Assembly: GCF_012641095.1 (NCBI RefSeq)
Contig: NZ_JAAVSC010000014.1
Location: forward strand, 1-63,954
Direction: 5' to 3'
DNA length: 63,954 bases
DNA from: Lactobacillus sp. HBUAS51381
GTDB lineage: Bacteria; Bacillota; Bacilli; Lactobacillales; Lactobacillaceae
Positions 17,134 through 26,329 of the stretch are shown here, one piece after another. Every line of letters begins with the position of its first letter. Positions within the stretch are counted from its first letter, which is position 1. The translations under genes were made by a program, and so were the position numbers. Under the pieces are notes generated by a model. It saw nothing but the letters and a program-made list of their open reading frames with translations. It was not told the origin of the DNA and searched no databases.

Positions 17134-17808
17134 GTGTTGGCAGACAAGAAGCGACCGATTATTATTGGGGTTACCGGGGGTTCCGGGAGTGGCAAGACAA
17201 CGGTTAGTCGGGCAATTTTTAATCAATTGATTGGGCATTCCATCATGATTCTACAACAGGATTCGTACTACAATGACCAATCCGAGATGACCATGGAAGA
17301 ACGGGCGGCCGTCAACTATGACCATCCCTTGGCTTTTGACACGGATCTCCTGATCTCGCAGCTCAAGCAGTTGCTGGACCGTAAGCCGATTGAAAAGCCC
17401 GTCTACGACTACACGCTTTCTACGCGGAGTAGCAAGACGATTCATCAAGAACCGCGGGACGTCATCATCTTGGAAGGGATTCTGATCCTGGATGACGAAC
17501 GGCTACGGAACCTGATGGACATCAAGGTCTTTGTCGATACGGACGATGATATTCGCATTATTCGGCGCATCGAACGGGATATGAATGAGCGGGGCCGTTC
17601 CTTGGAATCCATCATTCAACAGTACCTGGCCACCGTTAAGCCAACGTACCATCAATTCGTGGAACCCACGAAGCGTTACGCCGATCTGATCGTGCCCGAG
17701 GGGGGCGAAAATCAGGTCGCAATTGATCTCTTGGTCACGAAGATTCGGGCGATCCTCGAAGCTAGTGGCAATGAACAAGTTTTTGACAATCCAGATACAA
17801 CCATATAG
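17134..17808 (+). CDS. udk: Uridine kinase
   Basis: A 224-residue uridine/cytidine kinase of the pyrimidine salvage pathway. The P-loop [12 protein letters not shown] opens the protein, followed by [21 protein letters not shown], the uridine-binding [10 protein letters not shown] and LEGILILDD. Normal length. The ATG at 17125 lies inside the likely RBS AAAGGATGG, so translation more probably begins at GTG 17134, nine bases further. It forms an operon with mltG, the order seen in other lactobacilli, and ends at a strong terminator. Confidence 0.95.
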   Translation: MLADKKRPIIIGVTGGSGSGKTTVSRAIFNQLIGHSIMILQQDSYYNDQSEMTMEERAAVNYDHPLAFDTDLLISQLKQLLDRKPIEKPVYDYTLSTRSSKTIHQEPRDVIILEGILILDDERLRNLMDIKVFVDTDDDIRIIRRIERDMNERGRSLESIIQQYLATVKPTYHQFVEPTKRYADLIVPEGGENQVAIDLLVTKIRAILEASGNEQVFDNPDTTI

Positions 17809-17817
17809 AATAGGACG

Positions 17818-17846
17818 GGTTAGCTGGTTTACCAGCTAACCTTTTC
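17818..17846 (+). terminator. Terminator after udk
   Basis: Perfect 10-bp stem ggttagctgg (17818-17827) and ccagctaacc (17832-17841) followed by TTTT. Confidence 0.85.
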
Positions 17847-17913
17847 TACAAATTAAAATTTAAGTTAGCGTGCGCGTTGACATTAAAAAAATCAATTTAA
17901 AGGGGTGGCCAGT

Positions 17914-18390
17914 GTGGCACAAGATAAAATGTATCCAATGACTGAAGAAGGTAAAGAAAAGCTCGAAACCGAGCTGGAAGACTTAAAGATGGTACAACGG
18001 CCAAAAGTTATTGACCGGATCAAGATTGCCCGTTCTTACGGTGACTTATCCGAAAACTCGGAGTACGAGTCAGCAAAGGACGAACAGAGTATGCTGGAAA
18101 CGCGGATCAGCACCGTCGAACGGATGCTCCAATACGCTCAGATCATCGATAACGATGGGACTGACAAGGACGAGATCACGGTTGGTAAAAAGGTGACGTT
18201 TAAGGAATTACCCGACGAGGAACCTGAAGAATACACTATCGTGGGGGCCGCTGAAGCCGACCCTATGTCCGGTAAGATTTCCAACGATTCCCCGATTGCG
18301 AAGGGACTGTTGGGCCACCGCAAGGGCGAAGAAGTAACCTTTGATACGCCGGGTGGCGACATGTCCGTGAAGATTTTGGACGTGGAATAA
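17914..18390 (+). CDS. greA: Transcription elongation factor GreA
   Basis: A 158-residue factor that rescues backtracked RNA polymerase by stimulating transcript cleavage. The N-terminal antiparallel coiled coil (about 4-75) carries the tip motif [13 protein letters not shown] with its acidic residues; the C-terminal FKBP-like domain ends [23 protein letters not shown]. The start is taken at GTG 17914, seven bases after AAAGGGG; a GTG at 17905 overlaps this RBS. Monocistronic, with a terminator at 18434-18466. Confidence 0.96.
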   Translation: MAQDKMYPMTEEGKEKLETELEDLKMVQRPKVIDRIKIARSYGDLSENSEYESAKDEQSMLETRISTVERMLQYAQIIDNDGTDKDEITVGKKVTFKELPDEEPEEYTIVGAAEADPMSGKISNDSPIAKGLLGHRKGEEVTFDTPGGDMSVKILDVE

Positions 18391-18433
18391 GTACGCGCTT
18401 AAAGACGTAACCTGAAATTTGCGACTAACAACA

Positions 18434-18466
18434 AAAGTCTGGGCCTTGTGGGGCCGAGGCTTTTTT
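18434..18466 (+). terminator. Terminator after greA
   Basis: Arms aaagtctgggcc and ggccgaggcttt pair with one mismatch, followed by TTTTTT. Confidence 0.75.
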
Positions 18467-18633
18467 GCGATCAGGCCGCTGGTTTTGAGATCAACGAGAC
18501 CGGTGACAGACGATTGCAGGGGTAAAATCAAGTCGGTGCTGTGTCGGAAACTTGCCAAGAACGGCCCCTGCATGTTATAAAGGAGTGGAACGTGAAAACG
18601 GATTCACAGTCTGCCTAAGAGGAGTCTTGGATA

Positions 18634-18939
18634 ATGAAAATTACGGTTACCGATGCAGCAAGTAAATGGTTTCGAGAAGAAATGGGAATGACAGGTCGCG
18701 GCATCCGGTTCTTTGGCAAGGTCTACGGTAAAACGCCAGTGCATGAAGGCTTCTCACTGGGGATGACGCCGGACGACCATCCCCGCGATCCGGTTGTGAC
18801 GGCGACTAAAGATGATGTGACCTACTACATTACTGAAGGGGATCAATGGTTCTTCGTCGGGTACGATCTGACCATTGATTACGATCCCAAGACCGATGGG
18901 CCGACCTATATTTACGATGAGAATGGCGAACTGGACTAG
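18634..18939 (+). CDS. HesB-like (iron-sulfur biosynthesis fold) protein without cysteines
   Basis: A 101-residue protein of the HesB/YadR/YfhF type: MKITVTDAASKWFREEMGM, then GIRFFGKVYGKTPVHEGFSLG, and the ending DYDPKTDGPTYIYDENGEL. It has no cysteine at all, whereas true A-type Fe-S carriers use three. It therefore keeps the fold but cannot bind a cluster in the usual way. This divergent branch is common in lactobacilli and its role is unknown. The ATG is preceded by AAGAGGAG. It sits alone between greA and the repeat R2. Confidence 0.78.
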   Translation: MKITVTDAASKWFREEMGMTGRGIRFFGKVYGKTPVHEGFSLGMTPDDHPRDPVVTATKDDVTYYITEGDQWFFVGYDLTIDYDPKTDGPTYIYDENGELD

Positions 18940-19029
18940 TTGTGATAATGTTGGACCAGGGGGAAATCAGTTGCCCTTTGGCCCACGGTGCAACAAGTTA
19001 TGTTCCCAGATGCATTAAATTACGAATAA

Positions 19030-19069
19030 ACAAGCGGTCCACCAATTTATCTGGCGGACCGCTTGTTTG
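19030..19069 (+). terminator. Terminator after the HesB-like gene
   Basis: Perfect 13-bp stem caagcggtccacc / ggcggaccgcttg style arms around a short loop, followed by TTT. It lies about 90 bp after the gene and just before repeat R2. Confidence 0.65.
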
Positions 19070-19085
19070 GTTCAGGTTAAGTTAC

Positions 19086-19290
19086 TAAAGGTTGAAAGTT
19101 CACGAACACGTGCTAGTCCCCAGATGGCAAGACTTGTCGTCATCAACAACGCCAAAGATTCCGGTGCTGTGGGGATCGCCTGCGACCTGAGACGCGGGCT
19201 GACGGCTCAAAGCGAGGGAAAAGACAGGGCTTTGGCTTTTCCCGGTCCTTCCCACAGCGTTCCAGACCAAATTTGGCGAACGGTAAGGCG
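19086..19290 (+). repeat. Dispersed repeat, copy R2 (truncated)
   Basis: Starts with the terminal repeat TAAAGGTTGAAAG (19086-19098) identical to the left end of the 49 kb copy. It continues with the left block, then jumps to the second and third hairpins (tgagacg, gggaaaag/cttttccc) and the right AAATTTGG (19269-19276). The middle blocks and the right terminal repeat are missing. It stops within about 15 bp of the yfhO stop codon. Confidence 0.85.
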
Positions 19291-19302
19291 ACTGGGGTGG
19301 CG

Positions 19303-21933
19303 TTACCGTCGCCGGTGAACGAGCCACCAACCGCCAGTCAGGACGACCAACGTTAAGCCGCTGACGAGCAACCCCAGGTTCAACAGGGGCGGCCAGTAGG
19401 ACAGGGTCACGGTGTTCTTGCCCTGCGGTAATTTCACCGCAGTAAACATCCCAACCGTCTTGTAGGTCTTGGCGGGCTTCCCGTTAACGGTCGCGTGCCA
19501 ACCCTGTGAGTAAGGAATCGAGGTGTTCAAGACCTCATTGGCCTTGGTTGTGGTGATCGTCCCGCTGAAGTAGCGACTGGAGTGCTTGGTGAGGTGCCAG
19601 GGTTGCGTCTTTAGCTGGGTTACCGCGGACTTGAACAAGCTGGCGTTCAGTCGATACAGCGTGAAGTTTTCCAGCCACAGGGAACCCTTCTTCAGGGTAA
19701 TGGTCAACTTGATGGTCTTGCCCTTGGCGTGGTCGGCCACACTGACGAGGATGGTATTGCGATACGTCTTGTACTGATTCAAGGTTTTCCCGTTGAGCAC
19801 AAAGGTCGCATTATCCGGGTTAACGGATGAGCCAAACGTCAGGTAGTACGGATCATTGGTCGTGGGTTTCATGGTTAACGTGATACTCCCGGGCTTGAGC
19901 AGGTTCTTCTTCTGCAGCATGGCACCGGTAATCTTGGTCTGCTGGTTCATGTTGGCAAAGGTGACTTGGTCGAAGTTTTCCGCCACGTAGAGCTTCCGGT
20001 CGGCCGGATTACCCGTTAAAGCAGCAAGCCAGTTGGCCTGATATTGGGCGGGATCGGCCGTCTTATTCTTTAACGACAGGATCTGGGCGTTGGCCGCATA
20101 GCCCAATGGCAGGGCGTAAGGGTTGCGGTAGGTAGTTGCCCAGTGATCGGTCGCAACTTTCGTGTAATCGGCCACGTCGGCCTTGTTAGACGTGGCTGGT
20201 AGCATGCTGGAGCCGCTCAGAGCCCCAGAAAGTTCCTTTTGCTGGAAATAATACTTCATATTCAACAGTGAATCCGTGACCAGCGTCCCGTTACTGTAGG
20301 CCACAAAGCCGTCACCATCGGGATTCCCGGTATTGCCGTAGAAGGCCGGGACAGCCTTAGGAAGGACGGAAGAGAAAACGCCCCCGCCGTTGAACCCCGT
20401 TTGGAAGGCATCGCCCTTGGTTCGCATAAAGGTCTTACCTATGCGATAGAAGCTCTGATCCTTCTTCTGGACGCGATTAACCAAGCGCTGAAGCTCATTG
20501 GTATAGTTTCCGTATTCGCCCTGAGAGACGTAGCTAATGTTGTTTAACGAGGTGAACGCGTTGGCGGCAACTTCGGTCACGCCGATGACGAAGAACATCA
20601 ACGGGTAGATCCAGTAATTCTTGATGGGTAGCGTCGTCAGAATCAGCGCCATGACGACGAAGAACATGCCCAGTAGGAGTTGATTCATCTGTAGAAATTT
20701 AAAGTGTTTCAGATTTAAGGCCACGTAAGCAGCACCAGCCGCCACGATGATTGTGACGATGGCGATGGCCAGCCAACCGGGCTCGAAGTCATCGGTCAAG
20801 GTCTGTGCCGCCAGCCAGATCAGCCAGAAGCTGACGATGAAGGAGAACCGGTAGGGGTACCAGACCGGAAATTGGCCCGCGTGCCACAGGAGGTCCAGGG
20901 GTTGTACGCACAGTGACAGCGCCAAGAAACCGGTGATGATTGCCGCCGTGATTCGGGTCCGTAATGCGATTTGACGATTGCCGAAGTAAAACAGGGCACC
21001 GAGTAGGGCGATGGCCCCGATGAAGAGGTTGGCCGTTCCGTCCGGCATTTGATCAAAGTTGAAAGCCCCTAAGAAGAACTTAGCCAGCATCTTCGGCGGG
21101 AAAAATTCGAATTTCCACTTGAATGACGTGACCGTATACTGGGCCTTACTTTGCGCTAGCGACCACCAGGTTGGCAACAACACGACTGCGGAGAGGAGCC
21201 CGGCAGTAATAGAGGTCCAGGCGAACTGTCCCGCTTGTTTAAGCGTGTCACGGAAGGTCGTGTAGCGATCCACCGCGAGAAAGATGAAGGTTAAAATCAT
21301 AAATAGACAAATCATGTAGGCCATGTAGTAGTTGATAATCAGCGAAAGGGTCAGCCAAATGACATAGGTGCGCCATTTGCCGGTCGTCAGCAATACGTAC
21401 AAGCCATAAAAGACCAACGGCAGCAGATAGGCGGCATCCAGCCACATGACATTCAGTTGATTGGCGATGGACCACCCCATCAACGCGTAGGCCGTGGCAA
21501 AGGTAATCGCCTTGAGACCGGACTGCTGCGTCGTCTTGAGTAATAACCAGGCGAAGGCTAAGCCGGCCAGGCCGTACTTGATAACGGTCAGGAAGAAGAC
21601 CCCGGTCGTCAGGGATGCCCCCGGACAGAGCAGGAGAAGCCAATTCAACGGACTCAGCAGATAGTAAGCCCAGGTGCCTAACATTTCACCGCCTAAGCCG
21701 TTGGCGAAAGAATAAAAGATACTGCTGGGGTCGTGGAGCACGGCCCGACGCAGGTAAGCAAAGAAGTCGATGTATTGCTGCCCCAAATCGACCGTTAACA
21801 GGCTACTCGACCCAAAGGGGGCCATTTGACGGTAAATAAAGTAAGCCGTCATGAGAATAAAAGGGGTTAAAAAAGCCCCGAGTAGGGTAAATTGGCGCGG
21901 TGAGAGGCGCCAGCGCCGGTTTCGTACTTGCAA
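19303..21933 (-). CDS. YfhO family multi-spanning membrane protein
   Basis: An 876-residue integral membrane protein of the YfhO family, with about a dozen hydrophobic helices in the first 560 residues and one close to the C-terminus. The extracytoplasmic part between them is a large soluble domain of about 280 residues. The N-terminal luminal signature VDLGQQYIDFFAYLRR and LNWLLLLCP are typical. YfhO proteins resemble GT-C glycosyltransferases and are implicated in lipoteichoic acid or wall polymer glycosylation; the substrate here is inferred from family only. The best start is TTG 21933, placed after GAGGTGG; GTG 21942 overlaps that RBS. It converges on the R2 repeat and has no obvious terminator of its own. 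Confidence 0.9.
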   Translation of the reverse strand: MQVRNRRWRLSPRQFTLLGAFLTPFILMTAYFIYRQMAPFGSSSLLTVDLGQQYIDFFAYLRRAVLHDPSSIFYSFANGLGGEMLGTWAYYLLSPLNWLLLLCPGASLTTGVFFLTVIKYGLAGLAFAWLLLKTTQQSGLKAITFATAYALMGWSIANQLNVMWLDAAYLLPLVFYGLYVLLTTGKWRTYVIWLTLSLIINYYMAYMICLFMILTFIFLAVDRYTTFRDTLKQAGQFAWTSITAGLLSAVVLLPTWWSLAQSKAQYTVTSFKWKFEFFPPKMLAKFFLGAFNFDQMPDGTANLFIGAIALLGALFYFGNRQIALRTRITAAIITGFLALSLCVQPLDLLWHAGQFPVWYPYRFSFIVSFWLIWLAAQTLTDDFEPGWLAIAIVTIIVAAGAAYVALNLKHFKFLQMNQLLLGMFFVVMALILTTLPIKNYWIYPLMFFVIGVTEVAANAFTSLNNISYVSQGEYGNYTNELQRLVNRVQKKDQSFYRIGKTFMRTKGDAFQTGFNGGGVFSSVLPKAVPAFYGNTGNPDGDGFVAYSNGTLVTDSLLNMKYYFQQKELSGALSGSSMLPATSNKADVADYTKVATDHWATTYRNPYALPLGYAANAQILSLKNKTADPAQYQANWLAALTGNPADRKLYVAENFDQVTFANMNQQTKITGAMLQKKNLLKPGSITLTMKPTTNDPYYLTFGSSVNPDNATFVLNGKTLNQYKTYRNTILVSVADHAKGKTIKLTITLKKGSLWLENFTLYRLNASLFKSAVTQLKTQPWHLTKHSSRYFSGTITTTKANEVLNTSIPYSQGWHATVNGKPAKTYKTVGMFTAVKLPQGKNTVTLSYWPPLLNLGLLVSGLTLVVLTGGWWLVHRRR

Positions 21934-22098
21934 GTAAGCCACCTCAATCTTTAGAAATTATAAAAGTTACCTTGGAGCCTGTACATTTTGCATTTCGCTC
22001 TCTAGAATAGCATAGAAACATTAAATTTCGGTAGCGGGATAGTTGTCTCAGGAGAAGTTTGGTAAAATAGTAGCTGTACAATAAGGAGCAGAGCTGTT

Positions 22099-24165
22099 GT
22101 GAAGAATTTTTATAATCGAGTTAGCAACCGTAATCGGCGGTCTGGCGGTCCACAGAAGTCGCAGATTCCGTTTCGGTTAAACTTCCTATTCATTATTGTG
22201 GCCCTGTTATTTGCAGCGCTGATTGGTCAGTTGGCGTATTTGCAAGTGATTTACGGGTCCAAATTTAAGGCGGAGGTCAATTCGACCGATACCACCATTG
22301 AGACAACCAATGTTCAACGGGGGATGGTTTACGATTCCACCGGTAAAGTCTTAGTGGGAAACAAAGCCCACCAGGCCATCTCGTACACCAAAGGGGTCAA
22401 CGTCTTATCGACCAGTATGTACGATATCGCCAATAAACTGGGCCGGTACTTGACGGTCTCAACCAGTAGTCTGACCCCACGGCAGTCGATCGATTACTAT
22501 CTGACCGATACGAATCGATTAAAGGCGGTGGAAAGTAAGCTTTCCGGCACCAAGGGGCTGTCTACGCAGGCGCTCTATAACAAGGCGTTGAGTTATTTGG
22601 AGAATGATTCATCCTTTAAATTAACGAAGACGCAGCAGAATGCCGCCGCCATCTTTGCGAAGATGAGCGGGGCCTACGCGCTGTCCACGACCTACATCAA
22701 GGATTCGGGCGTTTCCAGTACCGAAATTGCGGAGATTGGGGAACACTTGTCCGAGATGCCCGGGGTTCAGGTGGGCACGAGTTGGTCACGGAACTACCCG
22801 AACGGTAAGTCTATGAACTCGATTATCGGGACCGTGTCGTCTGAAAAGACCGGTTTGCCGAGTGATCGGGTCAATGAGTTGCTGGCACAGGGCTACTCCC
22901 GAAACGACAGTGTGGGCCAATCCTACTTGGAACAGGAGTATGAATCCGTTCTGCGCGGAACCAAGGCCGAGAAGCAGGTCGAAGTAGCCGGAAACAACAC
23001 GGTGACGAAGGAAGTTAAGAAGTATGGTGGTCAGAAGGGGGATAACCTCCAATTGACCATCAATTCCAAGTTCCAGAGTCAACTACAGAGCCTGGTTAAG
23101 TCGGCCGAGGCCGGGGCTGGTGGCAACTCCACCGGGACCTACGCCGTGGTGATGAACCCGAATACGGGTGGCGTCATCGGCATGGCCGGGGTTGATCGTG
23201 ATCCTTCCACGGGTAAGACGACCGATAACGCGTTGGGAACCATTAACAGCGATATCGTGATGGGGTCCGTGGTCAAGGGCGCCATGGTTTCCGGTGCCTT
23301 GATGGACGGCGTGATCTCGCCAACCAACAGCACCTTGACCGATATGCCAATCACCGTTGGTGGGGTCAAGAAGGCGTCCTGGTTCAACAAGTCCGGGGGC
23401 CAAAACATCGCGGTTAACGCGGCCGGTGCCCTCGAAGTGTCGTCTAACTCCTACATGATGCAGTTGGCCATGAAGGAAGCCGGGTTTAAATATTCATCCG
23501 GTGCCGCATTGACGATGAGTACCAAGGCGTTTGATATCGAACGGGGTTACTTCAAACAATTCGGTCTGGGAGTTAAGACTGGGATCGATTTGCCGGGTGA
23601 AAGCTCTGGATTGGAAGGCTCGAGTTCGTATGCCCATATTGGGAATGCTTTGGACTTGGCCTTTGGGAACTACGATGCTTACACGGTCATGCAGGTTGCC
23701 CAATACATGTCAACGATTGCCAACGGCGGAACGCGGATTGCGCCTCACGTGGTTCAGTCCATCCGGGGCACCACGTCGACTGGAAAACTAGGCGCCGTCA
23801 AATCGACCGTAGAACCTAAGGTATTGAACACGATTGACATGACCACTGCGCAAAAGAACCTGGTTAAGGAAGGGCTCTACGATGTGGTTCACGGGAGCAA
23901 CACCTACAAGACCGGGGGCGCTTTGTCGTCAATTACACCGAAGATTTCGGCCAAGACGGGGACGGCCCAGACGTATTACAAGGGTAACGAAACGGTTACG
24001 CTGAGTCTGGCATCCTACGCACCATCGACGCATCCACAGGTGGTGGTGGCCTTAGCCATGCCGAACTTGGGGGTTAATGCCGAAAGTAACAACATGACGT
24101 TAGCCAAGAAGATTTATGCCGCCTACTGGAAGACGGTGCAGTCAACATCAACGATTAATCAATAA
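22099..24165 (+). CDS. pbpA: Class B penicillin-binding protein (PbpA-like transpeptidase)
   Basis: A 688-residue monofunctional transpeptidase cross-linking peptidoglycan outside the membrane. One membrane helix (about 28-52), then the PBP dimer domain with NVQRGMVYDSTGKVL, then the transpeptidase with SxxK as GSVVKGA, SxN as VSSNSYM and KTGTAQ. Length fits PBP2-type proteins. GTG start with AAGGAG upstream. Downstream order (rpmG, 5-FCL, rhomboid, yqgQ, glcK) matches pbpA of Bacillus, supporting an elongation PBP2A/PbpA identity. It is divergent from yfhO. A terminator follows at 24176-24217. Confidence 0.93.
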   Translation: MKNFYNRVSNRNRRSGGPQKSQIPFRLNFLFIIVALLFAALIGQLAYLQVIYGSKFKAEVNSTDTTIETTNVQRGMVYDSTGKVLVGNKAHQAISYTKGVNVLSTSMYDIANKLGRYLTVSTSSLTPRQSIDYYLTDTNRLKAVESKLSGTKGLSTQALYNKALSYLENDSSFKLTKTQQNAAAIFAKMSGAYALSTTYIKDSGVSSTEIAEIGEHLSEMPGVQVGTSWSRNYPNGKSMNSIIGTVSSEKTGLPSDRVNELLAQGYSRNDSVGQSYLEQEYESVLRGTKAEKQVEVAGNNTVTKEVKKYGGQKGDNLQLTINSKFQSQLQSLVKSAEAGAGGNSTGTYAVVMNPNTGGVIGMAGVDRDPSTGKTTDNALGTINSDIVMGSVVKGAMVSGALMDGVISPTNSTLTDMPITVGGVKKASWFNKSGGQNIAVNAAGALEVSSNSYMMQLAMKEAGFKYSSGAALTMSTKAFDIERGYFKQFGLGVKTGIDLPGESSGLEGSSSYAHIGNALDLAFGNYDAYTVMQVAQYMSTIANGGTRIAPHVVQSIRGTTSTGKLGAVKSTVEPKVLNTIDMTTAQKNLVKEGLYDVVHGSNTYKTGGALSSITPKISAKTGTAQTYYKGNETVTLSLASYAPSTHPQVVVALAMPNLGVNAESNNMTLAKKIYAAYWKTVQSTSTINQ

Positions 24166-24175
24166 GTCTTGCGAA

Positions 24176-24217
24176 GCAGCGTTAGCGGGCCCAAATGGCT
24201 GGTTGACGCTGCTTTTT
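24176..24217 (+). terminator. Terminator after pbpA
   Basis: Arms gcagcgtt (24176-24183) and gacgctgc (24205-24212) followed by TTTTT. Confidence 0.75.
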
Positions 24218-24267
24218 GCTGAGGATGTTGTACCGAAAAGGATCGGGGATTCAGCGGCTACTGCGGT

Positions 24268-24289
24268 AACACTTAAATAATTAAGTGTT
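24268..24289. repeat. Perfect inverted repeat before rpmG
   Basis: AACACTTAA (24268-24276) and TTAAGTGTT (24281-24289) around ATAA, a perfect 9-bp inverted repeat. Possible operator or hairpin; no known match recognised. Confidence 0.4.
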
Positions 24290-24344
24290 GAGAATGCGGA
24301 TCAATTTCTAACTGACAGGTTTGTCACGAAAGGTTACACTGTGT

Positions 24345-24415
24345 CAGCCTATCAAGTCTACCGTTCAGGACGAGCGCAACAGCGTTAAATTTCGCTAGCG
24401 CCGTTGGATAGGCTG
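24345..24415 (+). ncRNA. Candidate structured RNA upstream of rpmG
   Basis: A perfect 9-bp closing stem cagcctatc (24345-24353) and gataggctg (24407-24415) encloses an inner hairpin (CAAC/GTTG at 24377-24380/24403-24406 and AGCG/CGCT at 24381-24384/24393-24396). The gap from 24218 to 24596 holds no gene. This could be an independent small RNA or part of a long rpmG leader. The evidence is one sequence only. Confidence 0.3.
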
Positions 24416-24518
24416 GCCGCGGTTTACCCCCGGTCATTCGCAGGAGAAGCCCAGTCGGTAGGCGTTAAGATAGCTGTTAAGTATTTTTCCTTAACATATT
24501 TGGATTTATAGCTGGTAA

Positions 24519-24546
24519 TTGTCCCGAATTAATGGTAATATATTAC
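24519..24546 (+). promoter_or_regulatory. Possible rpmG promoter
   Basis: A -35 TTGTCC (24519-24524) and -10 TATTAC (24541-24546) with a 16-nt spacer; an overlapping TAATAT is an alternative -10. Confidence 0.35.
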
Positions 24547-24596
24547 GAGTTAAGGCTCATGCCTGTAATTCTGAACAAGTTGGGAGGTTACCCACA

Positions 24597-24746
24597 ATGC
24601 GTGTACACATCACTTTAGAATGTACTGAATGTCACGAACGCAACTACTTATCCAGCAAGAACCGGCGTAATAACCCGGACCGGGTTGAATTTAAGAAGTA
24701 CTGCCCGCGTGAACGGAAAGTAACTTTGCATCGCGAAACTAAGTAA
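24597..24746 (+). CDS. rpmG: Large ribosomal subunit protein bL33
   Basis: A 49-residue bL33 of the 50S subunit: [17 protein letters not shown], then [17 protein letters not shown]. The usual zinc ribbon uses two CxxC pairs. Here the first is intact (CTEC) and the second keeps only its first cysteine (CPRE), so this form is probably zinc-independent or intermediate between the C+ and C- types. Such paralogues are normally regulated by zinc supply (Zur). No obvious Zur box is visible upstream. ATG 24597 follows GGGAGG. Confidence 0.95.
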   Translation: MRVHITLECTECHERNYLSSKNRRNNPDRVEFKKYCPRERKVTLHRETK

Positions 24747-24777
24747 GGGTACGGGCGAGAGTCCGACCCTTTTTTTA
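24743..24777 (+). terminator. Terminator after rpmG
   Basis: Arms agggtacggg and gtccgaccct with one bulge, then a run of seven T. The 5-FCL gene starts 30 bp later, so some readthrough or a separate start is likely. Confidence 0.7.
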
Positions 24778-24802
24778 TACGACGAAAGAATCAAGGGGGT
24801 AA

Positions 24803-25357
24803 ATGATGCCAAGTAAAGCAGAGATTCGGCAACACACGATTCAAGCGCTGTCTGCGATGGCCGTGCCGGATCGGCGGCGGGCAGCCGATGACCTTTATCA
24901 CCAATTGTGGTCGTCGACCGCCTATCAACGGGCGACAACCATCGCTACCACCATCAGTGGCGGGTTCGAATTGGCCACGCGGCCGATTATTGAACGTGCA
25001 CGGGCCGACGGTAAGACCGTCGCGGTGCCCCAAACGTTGCCCCACCGACAAATGGCCTTTCACGTCATGGACGAGACGACCACGCTGTCCCGGACTAAGT
25101 TTGGGCTGATGGAGCCCCAGGATAACCGTGTGATTGCGCCGAGCGACTTTGACTTGCTCATCGTTCCCGGGTTGGTCTTTGCGGCCACAGGTGAGCGCGT
25201 GGGCTTTGGTGGCGGGTATTATGACCGTTACTTGCCACAGACGACCGGGACCAAGGTGGCGTTGGCACTGCCGGCCCAACAGTTTGACCGGCCGACCTGG
25301 CCCGTTGATTCTTTTGACATATTATTGGACGCGGTACTCGCCGCTAAATTAGAATAG
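24803..25357 (+). CDS. 5-formyltetrahydrofolate cyclo-ligase
   Basis: A 184-residue enzyme (yqgN/fau type) converting 5-formyl-THF and ATP to 5,10-methenyl-THF. The signatures are the N-terminal basic KAEIRQHTIQALSAM, the ATP/substrate region LATRPIIERARADGKTVAVPQ and the closing GFGGGYYDRYL. Normal length. Two adjacent ATG codons (24803 and 24806) follow AGGGGG. It leads a short gene chain with the rhomboid gene, 15 bp away, in Bacillus-like order. Confidence 0.93.
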   Translation: MMPSKAEIRQHTIQALSAMAVPDRRRAADDLYHQLWSSTAYQRATTIATTISGGFELATRPIIERARADGKTVAVPQTLPHRQMAFHVMDETTTLSRTKFGLMEPQDNRVIAPSDFDLLIVPGLVFAATGERVGFGGGYYDRYLPQTTGTKVALALPAQQFDRPTWPVDSFDILLDAVLAAKLE

Positions 25358-25372
25358 AGAGGAAGCGGCAGT

Positions 25373-26053
25373 GTGGCGCAAATGAAATATCGACTGAGCC
25401 GCCTCAATCAGTATCCCTTCATGACCGTGGGACTGATCGTCATCATGGTTCTGGTCTATGGGGCGATGACCTTGGATGGTGGCAGTACCAACGTGAATGT
25501 CCTGATTACCTTTGGGGCCAAGCTCAACGTTTTGATTCAACAGGGGGAATGGTGGCGGCTATTCACGCCAATCTTCCTGCACATCGGGTTTACGCACATC
25601 CTCATGAACATGATTACCCTGTATTTCGTGGGGATCCAGATTGAGGCAGCGTTCGGCCATACCCGATTCCTAGCGCTGTTTCTGGTAGCTGGTGTTGGCG
25701 GGAACGTCGCGAGTTTCTGTTTCTCGAATAGTTTGTCGGCAGGGGCCAGTACGGCGATATTCGGCCTGTTTGGAGCGTTCATGATGTTGGGCGAATCCTT
25801 CTGGCAGAATCCCGTGATTCGGCAACTCACCCAGACTTTTTTGGCCTTCGTGGTGATGAATATTTTATTCGATCTATTCGCGCCGGGAATTGATTTAGCC
25901 GGCCATATTGGTGGTCTGGTTGCTGGGTTTTTGGTAGCGTATTCACTGGGAGTTCCTCGGATTGGTAAAGTTAGCGTAGTTAAGCGGGTTGTAGCGACCG
26001 TCGCTTTAGTCGTTGGATTGGTATGGTTGTATCTGCACGGTATGGCACAGTAG
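25373..26053 (+). CDS. Rhomboid family intramembrane serine protease (GluP-like)
   Basis: A 226-residue polytopic protease with six membrane helices. The loop motif GEWWRLFTPIFLHIGFTHILMNM precedes the catalytic serine in AGASTAIFGLFGA, where the family GxSG appears as GAST. The catalytic histidine is in AGHIGGLVAGF. It cleaves within the membrane; substrates unknown. Counterpart of Bacillus gluP (yqgP) but lacks its N-terminal cytosolic and C-terminal TPR domains, so it is the short form. GTG start after GAGGAAG. Confidence 0.92.
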   Translation: MAQMKYRLSRLNQYPFMTVGLIVIMVLVYGAMTLDGGSTNVNVLITFGAKLNVLIQQGEWWRLFTPIFLHIGFTHILMNMITLYFVGIQIEAAFGHTRFLALFLVAGVGGNVASFCFSNSLSAGASTAIFGLFGAFMMLGESFWQNPVIRQLTQTFLAFVVMNILFDLFAPGIDLAGHIGGLVAGFLVAYSLGVPRIGKVSVVKRVVATVALVVGLVWLYLHGMAQ

Positions 26054-26095
26054 AAGCGAAAATGTCTCGTGCAATTTCACGGAGGTTGTGGCACA

Positions 26096-26326
26096 ATGAA
26101 AACGTTATATGATGTTCAGCAGCTACTTAAAAAATTTGGTATTTATGTCTACGTGGGCAAGCGTTTGTGGGACATTGAAGTCATGGCATTGGAATTGGAT
26201 CATCTCCGTCGAGCACGGGTAGTCGATGATCAGACCTTTGTCGCGGCCAAGGTGGTTCTCACACATGAACACCGCATTGAAGTACAACATGCAAAAGATC
26301 AACACCAATCCATTGGAGGGATTTAG
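26096..26326 (+). CDS. yqgQ: YqgQ family protein
   Basis: A 76-residue cytosolic protein of the YqgQ family (DUF910): MKTLYDVQQLLKKFGIYVYVGKRLWDIEVM and a following helical LDHLRRARVVDDQTFV. Function unknown; Bacillus YqgQ binds single-stranded nucleic acid in structural work. The start is ATG 26096 with GGAGGTT upstream; an earlier in-frame ATG at 26069 has no RBS. It sits between rhomboid and glcK, 3 bp from the latter, as in Bacillus. Confidence 0.9.
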   Translation: MKTLYDVQQLLKKFGIYVYVGKRLWDIEVMALELDHLRRARVVDDQTFVAAKVVLTHEHRIEVQHAKDQHQSIGGI

Positions 26327-26329
26327 AGT

